Below, in pieces: positions 12,806 to 22,422 of a stretch of 64,000 bases of DNA. The stretch lies in NCBI GenBank assembly GCA_038496445.1, contig JALMLS010000564.1, forward strand, positions 62,001-126,000, read 5' to 3'. Every line of letters begins with the position of its first letter. The first letter of the stretch is position 1. Below the pieces are notes generated by a model. That model saw only the letters and a list, made by a program, of their open reading frames with translations. It did no database searches and was not told the DNA's origin. The translations under genes were made by a program, and so were the position numbers. Origin of the DNA: Trichosphaerium sp. ATCC 40318. Its lineage: Eukaryota; Discosea; Flabellinia; Trichosidae.

Positions 12806-13020
12806 CTCCGCTGAGAGCGTATAACTTAATGCTCTATGGCTTATTTTCTCGCATTATTACTGCATGTCAACCTAACAAGCTGACCAAGTTCGCAAAGGCT
12901 TAATGTTTACTGTTGGAACAAAATTCACCGCAACCCTCAAGGTTGCATATTTTCTCAAAATTACTACATGTCAAGGCAAGCTGAAGTTCAATAGGCTTAA
13001 TGTTTGAATGTTGGAATACT
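12806..13020. repeat. Two degenerate direct repeats of about 90 bp
   Basis: Copy A (about 12836-12920) and copy B (about 12945-13015) share a GC[T/A]TATTTTCTC block, AC[A/T]...CATGTCAA, then AAGCTGA and GGCTTAATGTTT followed by TGTTGGAA. Identity is roughly 75% by eye. Copy B overlaps the possible 3' end of the F-box gene. This may be a duplicated 3' UTR or a small non-coding RNA; nothing further can be said. Confidence 0.5.
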
Positions 13021-14123
13021 CGTACTTCTTCTTTACTTTGAAGGCATTAACAAATAGAGCATAGTTAGTACAGTGTCATATGCTGTATTCCAGTCATACT
13101 TGCGGAATCCGCCAAAGGTACCCTAGCAGAATTTCATATAATTAAAAATGCCATAAACACAGAATACACATGAAACAGTAACCCACTTTGCAATAATAAA
13201 GATCATTCCTACGTTTTTGCAAAGAATAGCATCATGTTCTGTTTTTGTGTAGATCACTGTTCCAGGGATCAACCATAAAGAAATAAATCCAGTAATAAAG
13301 AAATAACGTTGTATCTTTCCAGAAAGGTTGATCCCAAAAGAAAATGCATAAACAAACAATGGTAGTATTATAAATAGCGTAATTAAAGCATCTATCAGTA
13401 TCCACATTGATGTATTAAAAGCCTCCGATAAATGTCAGTAAAACGGTCACATGTGGTAGAAATGTATAAAAGCAAATTGATTTTATTCTAATTGTATGAA
13501 ACGGAGTTAACTATCTACTTCATTTTGTGGCAAGGTGACAGGATTTGTTTACCCGAGATTGTAGGATGTAATGGTAGAATCTAGAAGATACAGGATTGTC
13601 TATTTGTAGAAAAAAAGAGGAAAAATGAAAACGCTTGTAAACAGGTTTTGAAGAAAAAATGGAAGTCGATTAGTAGTTGACTCACCGTTTGTCACTTTGC
13701 ATTCTGTAGCGCTACTATAAAATACTTGTGCTATAGTGATTGAACCAGGTGCCATTATGAAAACTAGCGCCACCAACAAGAATTTAAGGATGAATTTTCT
13801 TTGTTTTTTCTTCTTCATCTTCTTATTATGCTGTTGCGCTTTTCTTTTTTTCTTGTCATCCGTTTTCCATTGTTCAACATTTATAACCAATATACCACTT
13901 GCTTCAATGTCGTTGTACCATGATTTCGAAACCAAACGTGCATTCTTTGCAGATGTATAACAAAGGTACTCAAACAGTTCAAGTACTATTTCTTGTGGTA
14001 AATCATTAAAGTGTTGCGTTTCCCCTAGTATTGTTGTTGTCCTTGACAGGCAAATTGAGCTATTGGCGTACGCTTTGGCGCTCCAATTTCACCATATAGT
14101 ACTTCTTCAAGGTTGCTATGCAT
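12988..14123 (-). CDS. F-box protein with several membrane helices
   Basis: The N-terminal third contains an F-box (HFNDLPQEIVLELFEYL...ARLVSKSWYND, about residues 35-70), which in this family recruits substrates to SCF ubiquitin ligases through Skp1. It is followed by a very basic stretch (KKKRKAQQHNKKMKKKKQRK), a membrane helix (FILKFLLVALVFIMAPGSI), and at least three more hydrophobic segments (ILIDALITLFIILPLFVY; FFITGFISLWLIPG; MIFIIAKWVTVSCVFCVY). Start ATG 14123 gives MHSNLEEVLYGEIG. A 23-nt intron (14025-14047) is needed to enter the F-box frame. The ORF passes a TAG at 13123-13125 and continues with GTFGGFRKYDWNTAYDTVLT; the end is a TAA at 13033-13035 or TGA at 12988-12990. A membrane-anchored F-box protein is uncommon. 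The first exon is the least certain part. Confidence 0.65.
14025..14047 (-). other. Candidate 23-nt intron in the F-box gene
   Basis: Minus strand begins GTCAAG and ends AATACTAG. Its removal (phase 1) joins TPIAQFA to ETQHFNDLPQEI. Without it the start and the F-box are out of frame. Confidence 0.45.
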
Positions 14124-14711
14124 TGTTGATAACAGTGGAGAGTTTGAAATAATTGTACCCGTTATTTTGTTCAATTCAGAAAAACAATGTCCGTCGAAAC
14201 ATTAAAGCAACATTCCTTGAATACCCGGTTATAGTTACATGCGAACTTCACTAATTTTCTTTCTTCATACCTTGGCATGTCTTAGCACATATCTCACATC
14301 GCTGCCTTATTAACATAAATCGTTGGTGAACTAGTTGAACTGAATTCTGTGCAAAGCATCCCAATGATCTTTAGACATGGTTTATACCTCTGCACGGCAT
14401 CACGGAACCTTCACAGAAGAAAATTTGAACAGATAAGTCGCTTTAGAGATCACGTGACATACAGTATAAAACAAGAACGAGTAGAGAAGAGGTAATTTAT
14501 TTAAAAGTATGTACAAAAAGAGAATAAGAAATTGTCAACATGAAAAGAAGTTCTGAGCACTTTGTTTTTTCGTTGTTTACCGCATAACTTAGATGTGGTT
14601 TTAACATGTTGTAAATAGTGCTGGGTATCTAATTCATTGACTAACTTTTATGCAAGGGGTTGAGGAAGTTCGAACTATCTTTCAGAAAGCAAACTATGAA
14701 TAACACGATGT
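14124..14711. promoter_or_regulatory. 588-bp region with a CACGTG element
   Basis: Lies between the 5' end of the F-box gene and the 3' end of the pseudokinase gene. A CACGTGAC site is at 14451-14458. No convincing coding frame or RNA gene was found. Confidence 0.4.
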
Positions 14712-15943
14712 TCACATAGGACCTGCGCGACGTCGTGGTTTCTTGTTTTTCCCTATCATTTTCCGTATTTTCATGAACTGTTTTTTGAGACCCTCGTAGT
14801 CGCAAGTCATAGCACTCAACATTGCTTTTTGAATCTCTTCCGCCTTTTCTTCCAAAAACTTCCACATGTGGCAAAAGTGAAGAAATTGTGGGTCATCTTC
14901 GCAGTGTCTACCGTGCCAGTTGATCTTGTTGAAGGTATCTACACATGTTTCATATGTTTGCGGTGGGAAAACCAATAGAATGAACACGTGTACAAGAGCT
15001 ATTAAGTCATGCGAAGGTCGGTAAGTAAGATGACCGTGAGCAGCTACTTTGTACAGAATATCTGAACTTGCGCAGAACAAGTCGCCCATGTAGTCTTGTA
15101 CTGCGTTTTTTTCATAGGTAAATCTCCAGTCAACCAAGAATGCTGTTCCGTTGTACTTCATAATAGAGTGTCGATTTATACCCCTACGAAAAAAATCAAA
15201 GTCAGTACTGATTGAATAAATTTATAAATTAAATGGCTGCCACAGGCACCACATAAAACGTTGTTAGTGCCTTACAGACAACAAAATTTACACCGTTATT
15301 TAGGCGTGCTAGTCAACGCTGAAACGATGTATAGCACCATAGTAAGAAAGTTCGAACAAACTAAATCTGGAAAAACAATATACCTGTTGACAATTCCGAG
15401 GGCGTGTGCCTGGTGTAGGGCATCCACAATAGGAGATAATGGCGGACAATCTTCAATGCTAATAATTGGTTGACAGGCAGGAGTCAACGCGAAAAAAGTG
15501 TTTCCCTGAGGAGTTACACCGCCATCTCTCTAAAAAACATCAGAACACAGACTTAATGTGCAAGCACTTAAACGAAAAATATGATTGATTTGACGTACCA
15601 ATCTTGGTATGCATTCAACTTGACTATCGTAGAGGAATTCTAGAGCCATTTTCTCTGTTTTATGGGAATCGTTATTGAATACTTTAACAGCAACAGCCTC
15701 ATTTTCAACTTGCGTTAAAAAAGCCGATATCGAGTCTGAACCTGTCTCTATTGGCCGTATTGTTCGTCTTACGATCCCACCAATAGTAAAGTTAGGTAAG
15801 GCGGTCTGTCTCCTGTCGTTTTGGGGAGCGCGGGCGTCTATAGAGCGTTAATTCGTAAAGTGTAAAAAGAAATTACAATCCGTTTAAAATGTAGTACAAG
15901 ATTGACGTAACGTACTTTGATGTTGTTGCATTGATCTATTCAT
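14712..15943 (-). CDS. Protein-kinase-fold protein lacking catalytic residues (pseudokinase)
   Basis: Kinase-like protein of about 340 residues. It starts MNRSMQQHQSTLRQS; an intron with a GTACTAC donor follows. The N-lobe shows VENEAVAVKVFNND with the VAVK lysine. The alphaE helix is present (IVDALHQAHALGIVN), but the catalytic HRDxKxxN loop is replaced by NRGINRHSIM, so catalytic Asp and Asn are missing, and the metal-binding DFG is DWR (GTAFLVDWRFTY). The C-lobe reads LFCASSDILYKVAAHGH then SHDLIALVHVFILLVFPP and ends in a basic tail at TGA 14712-14714. It therefore probably cannot transfer phosphate and acts as a scaffold or regulator. The subfamily is unknown. The three-exon structure uses GTACG/GTATAT donors. 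Confidence 0.75.
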
Positions 15944-16643
15944 GTTGTGTAGTTATCTTGTAATAGTTTTAGAACCTGAGGTGTTGTTGTGTTCTTTGTA
16001 GAAGCTTGTAAATTATGATAAAACACTTAACGGCCGAAACTTGCTCCGCACTTAATAAATGATTGATAAAAGTTTACTGAACTTGCACTGCGTGATGTAG
16101 AAAACACTCACAGTACTAAAAACCAGAAATCTATCAAAGGACAAGAAAGTTGAATCACGTAATTAGAAAAAATCAATCAAAAAAAGTGAACGCTTATCTA
16201 TGATTACGTTTATTCTTTTACTGGTTGCATCACTCACAATCTTTAGGAAGAGTAAATTCTATTATTTGCGTATTTTTCAATCTGTACAATTAATGTGAAT
16301 GATTTCGATTTTTGAACGATAGAAATCACTCTTTGTAGAGGTTTCTGTCGACGTAGAAGACTGAAAAAGCAAGAAATTTTCGTCGAACAACGTAAGGTTG
16401 ATAAACAAAGAGTACAAATTCTACAAACAGGTGAGCCCTGATAGAAAAGAAAACACCAGAAAAAATTGCTTGAAAAAAAAAAAAGAGTTTGTTGGAGCAT
16501 TTTTGGCAAACAGCAAGCGTAAACAATACTCTATTTCTTACATAGAAAAACATCGATACTATCATAATATACAACTATCTTTTATTTTCATCTTGTTTCT
16601 TTTCTTTCAACAAAAAACAAGTTGTTCCTCTTTTTTTTTGTAT
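15944..16643. other. 700-bp gap between two minus-strand genes
   Basis: Upstream of the pseudokinase and downstream of the Rho GTPase. It is T-rich on the minus strand. The frame leaving the GTPase CNIL codons is free of TGA for over 100 codons, but the translation is low-complexity and not protein-like. The plus-strand ORF starting at 16398 is antisense to the GTPase and its 3' flank. Confidence 0.4.
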
Positions 16644-17538
16644 TTACAGAATATTACATCGCCAAGAACTCTTTTTCTTTTTTCTTTTTTTCTTATTTGT
16701 AACCTGATCGCTTTTCTTATCAACCATAGCAGCAGGATGAGCACCAACAAGAACAGCATGATTAAATATCCTCTGTACACTACGTCTATCATGCATACTA
16801 CATTGAAAAAACTCACAAGCACCAACACTCCTAACAGCGTCTAAACCTTGTACCATAGAATTACGATTACGGCTTTTTTTAGACCTTGTAGGATCAACCA
16901 AATCAGACTTTGTTCCAACTAAGATTACTGGCTTTGAAGGGCAGTATTTTGTTATTAACTGTGTCCACTTTAAAGTAGAGGTAAGTACGTTGTAAGACAC
17001 ATAAGAATAAACGAGGGAAGTACTGTAGTACCTTGTCAAAAACGGCAATGCTCCGCAAACTGTTTGGGTCTATTAAAGAATAGCATAGAAGGACTACATC
17101 AGGTTTAGGATCGAAAGCCAAAGGATACACGCTACTAAATTGGTCTCCTCCTGCCTAAAAAGTTATAAGCATCCTCTGCGAGTTTAGTGTACGTGTTCCT
17201 TTGCAGAAACGAATGGAAAAGAAGAAACAAGCGCGAAAGGAATTCTTTCGAGGTAAAATCACTTTATACTGCGTATTGTGATATACACTTACAATGTCCC
17301 ATATATTAAGTGTAAAATGAACGCCGTCGATAAGTATATTGATCGGATGGGTATTTATTCCTTTCGAGCTGCTCTCAATAATAGTGCTATCTGAGAGGTT
17401 TACAGCAAACTTCTTGATCATCTCCGTCTTTCCTATTGATAGGCAACACAGTTAATTTCTTTCAAATAACAGAACTCCATACACTCCACACGTACCTACG
17501 CCTGCGTCTCCAAGTACAACACATTTAATAGCGTTCAT
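16644..17538 (-). CDS. Rho-family small GTPase with CAAX box
   Basis: Membrane-anchored GTP switch for actin or polarity signalling. It starts MNAIKCVVLGDAGVGKTE (P-loop). Later motifs are LNIWDIAGG (G3), VVLLCYSLIDPNSL, PVILVGTKSDL (G4, TKxD), a shortened Rho-type insert, and CEFFQCSMHDRRSVQRIF (G5 region). The C-terminus is a polybasic run (NKKKRKKKKSSWR) and CNIL, a prenylation CAAX box expected to be geranylgeranylated because it ends in Leu. TAA follows at 16644-16646, so here TAA must terminate. In G3 the usual AGQE is AGGDQ, removing the catalytic Gln61 position, so intrinsic hydrolysis may be slow. Four introns, one within the P-loop codons. Paired downstream with a pseudokinase gene in the same orientation. 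Confidence 0.93.
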
Positions 17539-17881
17539 CTTGGAGGGTTTTCTCTACTCTTATTATTTTTTTTGATAGGCTGACTTTCGCGCTTTATTAA
17601 CACGTGTGGTCAACGGCAAGTTTGTTTGATCTCAATTTTCTGTTTGCTACTGGGTAATTAAGCAGGATCCATGAATGTAGAACGCGAAACATCACGTGAT
17701 ACTTTTGTTCAGCAATAAGAAGTTTAAAACACTTAATATGAACTTCAAAAGTACTGCGAATGGAAAATATTGCGTCAAAAATCTTTTTTGAAGGAGATTG
17801 ATTATGGGGATGCTTGGTGTCAAAACAAACGAGTTTTCTTTGTTCACACTTACCCAAGTACGTTTCTTTAATCAAAACCAA
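17539..17881. promoter_or_regulatory. Divergent promoter with CACGTG
   Basis: 343 bp between the Rho GTPase (minus) and the small membrane protein (plus). It contains ATCACGTGAT at 17691-17700, a perfect 10-bp palindrome, placed to serve either gene. An ORF overlapping it on the minus strand starts with TTG and looks fortuitous. Confidence 0.5.
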
Positions 17882-18998
17882 ATGTTTATTCGCAACGTGG
17901 CGGTTGGTATAATGCTTGCGAGCTTATTTGTTCATTGGTAATAGAATATTTGAACTACACGGTTTCTAACGTATTTTAGGTGGCCAAATCAAACCCCTGG
18001 TATGCAGAGAAGAAATATAAGACAATCAAACTTCAAAAGCCTTACTTCGCCTACTAGTCGTTACATTACTATCAACAGCGGCCTATAATCAAAGGACAAA
18101 GCCAATCATAGAGCCAGCGCTTCAGTATCTTGAAGAAAACGAATTGTGGTTGAAAGAGAATGCAAACGTTGGCCCAGACGCCTATAAATTGACAGGAGGA
18201 CGATTTTTAGCAGCAGGTAACATAAACTACGTCAATCTAATCGTTCTTGCTCATCCGTATCGTTTATCGTGTCACTCATGCATATTAATTACCGTGTCAT
18301 ATTTTTTAACGTTATTGTAACCTGCACAGAGCTTATCGGACTTTAGGATTTGGTATCTTTTTAGTAGGTTGCCTACTACTCGCTGTAACACCAATGGGAG
18401 GCGTACGCCTTTTTTAAACGCAAATAGAAATTATATGAAATGAAATAGCTACAATGAAGTCTTTCTGACTTATATTTAGGTTGTCGCTTTGTTTGGTACG
18501 TAAACAAACTATAAAAAAACATGTTTGCAAGCACTTTGGTACAAAAGATGTCTCTGGTCTCATTTTTGGTTTTTTTTTTGCTTTAGGCTTGATATTGATA
18601 TACTGGGTCATGCAACTGAACGATATTCCTTATTCCCCAAAATACCCTGGACCTATATTAGGCGCGTTATTTTTTTCTACATTCCGAACAAACAAACTTT
18701 TCTGAAGCGGTACATAAATGACTGTACTACTTGTCATCTTATTCTCTTGTTTTTGAAAAAAACTTTGTGGCGGTTCATTTGGGTCGTGGGCACCTTTTTG
18801 GTTTATGAAACGTCAAATTTTTTTTTTCTTCTTTTTTTTGATGATGTTTCGAGAAGATCTTTTTTTAACATCACCTAAAAAAGTTTTTTTCATTTGTTTG
18901 ACACTTCTTTAGCTGTTGGTGGTTCTATACTACTTTATTCTTCCTTTATCGCCGGTTCATGTTGCACAGATAATCGCTATTATTACGACCACCGGTGA
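17882..18998 (+). CDS. Small multi-exon membrane protein, family unknown
   Basis: Begins with a signal-anchor-like segment (MFIRNVAVGIMLASLFVHW) followed by QTPGMQRRN. Later exons read KPIIEPALQYLEENELWLKE, GPDAYKLTGGRFLAAG, FGIFLVGCLLLAVTPMGG (membrane helix) and GTKDVSGLIFGFFFALGLIL (second helix) then QLNDIPYSPKYPGPILGALF. A final exon may encode a third hydrophobic segment ending at TGA 18996-18998. A 22-nt intron at 18057-18078 is needed to keep frame. The last two junctions are unresolved, so the C-terminus is tentative. The order helix-soluble-helix-helix suggests a small endomembrane or mitochondrial protein, but I cannot name it. Confidence 0.5.
18057..18078 (+). other. Candidate 22-nt intron
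   Basis: Begins GTCGTTAC and ends ATCAACAG. Removing it joins the KSLTSPT frame to AYNQRTKPIIEPAL. Confidence 0.45.
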
Positions 18999-19542
18999 AC
19001 AAAAAAAAAAAAAAAAAAAAGTGTACGCTCACGACGTTAACGTTGATGATCGAAACCGAATAAACAATAAAAAGCAGGGTAAAACAAAAAGGAGTTCGGT
19101 AACTACCCTCAAAGTTGGGAAAGTTGCTAACTTGGTTCCTCCCAATTTATAAAAAGAAGTTGTTTCTCAAGTCCAATTATGCATATTGCAATAAATAATA
19201 CATAAATTGTAAAGATATGACACTTTGTCGTAAAGATTTTCCGCAATTTGGCGAATTCTTTTTTTTTGTAGCAAGCGCGGGGTTTAGAAATGCCGTATCT
19301 TATCGTATTAAATCACAACAGCGTACCAATAAGGGCAATTTGAAAACTGCGCGCAATATCGTGTATTCCAGATTTTTGCCTGGCAAGTTTTGCTCTGACC
19401 ACAAATCGCTCGTACATTTGTTCTTTGCAGCGTGTGCATATCAGTACATATTCGTAGCAAGAAAAAACACAATTGAGGAGCTTTAAAAGCACGAACTAAG
19501 ATCTAGCTTAGAACTTCTCCCCGAAAGACCCGAAGCAAACGA
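18999..19542. other. 544-bp region upstream of the MYRF-like gene
   Basis: Contains a 20-base poly(A) run at 19001-19020 and one standard-code ORF (19217-19486, MTLCRKDFPQFGEFFFF...) that would continue in frame through a TAA. It overlaps the next gene in another frame, so I regard it as unproven. Otherwise AT-rich. Confidence 0.35.
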
Positions 19543-22083
19543 ATGGATCCTTGGCTAGTACAAAATAAGGTTGGTGACACTATGGAACCACTTCATTTGG
19601 AAGGCTTCGACGACGAGGCGAAGTTTTTGGAAGAGATGCTAGAGGACACCCTTGTTGCTCAAACGACTCAAGAATTACGTGTTCGCAAACCAGACATTAC
19701 TGTGCTCCTTCTACATAAGCCCCGAGGCGGAAAAGGGGTGTGGAAGCAAATCCAAGCCGAGGAGCAAATAAGGGTCACCAAAGGCGTTGGTAAGAAGATG
19801 AAAGTAACTGTGGAGAGTACGAAACAATTTTCGATACAAGACGTGGAGCTACACTTGATTGATGAGGCAGCACCACACTCAAGGGAAGAAAGTGGCCGTT
19901 TCAAGATAGAAAACAATCACCTCAAGCCTAACGGTGATGGTGGTAGTACAGCGGAACTAGAGCTCAAACTATTTCATTTATCCAAAGTGCTGTATTATCA
20001 AGTGAAGGTTAAAACAGCATTGGGTCTACTAACCGGCGTTTCCTGCATTTTTGGTGCCCACAACTCGGGTAAACAACGGTACGCTTTCCAATTAAATATT
20101 TAAATACTCTCTATTATGTTATTGCATTTTTACGTGAGTAACGAAACCGTACAATGCGCGTGGCGACATTTCTGACAAAAAAAAATATCAAACAAAAAGT
20201 TTATTTCTAAAATGTGTTCTTAGGGCTCGTAAAAAAGCTGACAGTGATTCTGGACGTAAACGAAAACGTTTTATGTTTGAGCACGTTGTACCCGGATCGT
20301 TAAATGTACAAGGAACCCTTCATGCACAAAACATTGTTCAATATTCAGATTTGAGACTAAAGACGAATATTAAAGAGCTTACGGATGCCTTGGAGACTGT
20401 AAAGAAGTTACAAGGTAAAAATTTTACCTGGAAGCATAATCAAGTTTTTGACAAAGACGAACCACAAAAACGCGTTATTGGGCTTATTGCCCAAGAGGTG
20501 CAACGGTACGTTTTTTATTTATTTGTTTTATTTTTTGTTTTTTGTTTTTTTGATAAATCGTTTTTTTTGTTTTGAAGGTGTTCACGTATTTTGATGTGTT
20601 GTTGTTTTTTGACATAAATTAGGGTCCTACCTGACGCTGTTTATACTGACGAGCAAGGATTTTTATCTGTTAGTTATGTAGATATGATTCCTATGGTTTT
20701 AGAGGCTCTAAAGCAACATTTGCGTAATTATGATTCTGACAAGCGTTCGCTTAAATCTGATATGGCTGAGATATCCAAACAAGTTGATCAACTCCAACAG
20801 TACAAAGGTGAAAAGGCAGCACAGGTTCGAGCCGAATTAGAAGACCTACAACGTCAGTTAGACTCTATTAAAAAGAAACATAATACTGGCTTCCCATTGA
20901 ACGGTGGTTCTGTTTCTGCTCAGAGGGAATATTTACAACGTATTGCTCAACGGATGAAGGAATTTGGACGTCGGCGGATTCTTCCTGAAGCACAACGACA
21001 AAACGCAAAACTTTCAATTTGTGCAATACAGCGTAATCCTAATGGCGATTTGGATGATTTTTATTTGGTGTGCTATAAGCACGATGGGTTATTACCTGAT
21101 GTAGCAAGTACGACACGCGTCCTTTTTTTTTTTTGTTGTTGTTGGGTTTTCCTTCTTTTCTTCTTTTGTGACGTCATGAACTCAGTTTTATTTTGTACTC
21201 ATGTTATGTAATTTAGCTACTATTGGTAAGGGTCCTCACATGGGCCGCTGTATTTCTATTGGGGGAAGTGGGTCTGATTATACTGGTATTTATACCGCTA
21301 TAGTTGGTATAGATAAGGCTAAACACCCAAATTTTTGTTCTCATGGTGGTATTGTAGCTCGTACGTACTAATTTGGTTAAAACTATTTTTTTTGGTTTGG
21401 GTGCTTTTTTTTGACGTTGTTGCAGTTTTTGATTGGCGTAAATATGGTATGCTTGAAGAGATGAAGCTTATACCTTGCACACCAGTAAAAATAGCAACTA
21501 CTGCCACTGAAGGTAATTTATGGCTTGTTGGGCGCTTTGTGGTCACAAACTTTGACTCTTTTTGGGTGTCAACTGGTCCTCCACCAAGTAAGTTTTTTAA
21601 TTCTCCGCTTTTGAAGAAAACCTTTTTTTTGTTTGCGGTTGTCTTCTAACGCGTTTTTTGCTTTAGGTCAGCAACAACCTAACCAAGAAGCTGCAAATAC
21701 AACGTATCAACAACAAGGCAGAAATGCTGATATTCGTGGGCCACCGTTACATAGCAGTATTCAAGGTTATGGTCCGCCAGGCGCTCAAGCTCAGCCTAAC
21801 GGTGTATCTTATGCTTACCAACCTCCACCACCTGTTCATGGGCGTGGTTATGGTGGCCAACCAAATTATGCTGGCCAAGTTCAGTATGCACATGCTCGTG
21901 GTGGGCAACAAGCTTACGTAAGTTTTTTCGAATAATTCATTTATTTTCTTTTTGTTCAGTTTTCGGAGCTTTGTTTTAACTTGTTTTCTCTAGCAGGACA
22001 TGACCTACGCACAACAACCACAACAAAGGATGCCACAAGCTGCTTGGGCACCAGATCAACAACAAGGATACTCTCAGTGGTAA
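19543..22083 (+). CDS. MYRF-like transcription factor with self-cleaving S74/ICA domain
   Basis: About 630 residues in seven exons. The N-terminal 180 residues are beta-rich (DITVLLLHKPRGGKGVW; TKQFSIQDVELHLIDEA) as in NDT80/Rel-like DNA-binding folds, followed by a nuclear-signal-like ARKKADSDSGRKRKR. The intramolecular chaperone auto-processing domain follows (LNVQGTLHAQNIVQYSDLRL, KTNIKEL): the Ser of SD and the Lys of LK match the Ser-Lys dyad that cuts MYRF and phage tailspikes after trimerisation. RVIGLIAQEVQ and VLPDAVYTDEQGFLSVSYVD complete it. A coiled coil (KSDMAEISKQVDQLQQYKGE) comes next, then a second conserved region (FDWRKYGMLEEMKLIPCTP) and a Gln/Gly/Pro-rich tail. Unlike animal MYRF, no membrane helix follows the chaperone domain. 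It ends QGYSQW then TAA; in this frame no TGA occurs before the next gene. Confidence 0.85.
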
Positions 22084-22422
22084 AGAGTAAAAAAAAATAT
22101 GTAAGAAATAAAAACAAATGTACATAGCCTTTTAAAGCAAAGAACGTCTTTTACGTTTCCGAGTAACCGAGTACGTTTTTTTGAAACAGTTATCCATGCA
22201 TTTTCTTTATTATTTAAACCAACCATGTCAATTTTATCCTCTCTCCAGTCAACCTCCGCATTTATTTTGTATGTATGTATACGTATTGTTATATAATCTA
22301 TTTTCTGTGAGGCGGGTATGTACAGCCGTCAATATTGGTCATTTTTAAAGCGAATATCCAAGAATTTTGTTGTGCGAAATTTGGACTTCCGGCTTACTTG
22401 TAATTGCTGTTTCTTGTTAAAG
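22084..22422. other. 339-bp spacer lacking TGA in the upstream gene's frame
   Basis: AT-rich. The frame of the MYRF-like C-terminus continues with only TAA codons into the ORF of the next gene (22318 onward). An AATAAA-like signal lies at about 22107. Confidence 0.5.

Noticed and set aside
16398-16844. 148-codon plus-strand ORF
   Set aside because: Antisense to the Rho GTPase tail and its T-rich flank; low complexity.
18525-18878. 117-codon plus ORF in an alternative frame
   Set aside because: The neighbouring frame (GTKDVSGLIFGFFFALG) has a cleaner membrane-helix pattern and links to earlier exons.
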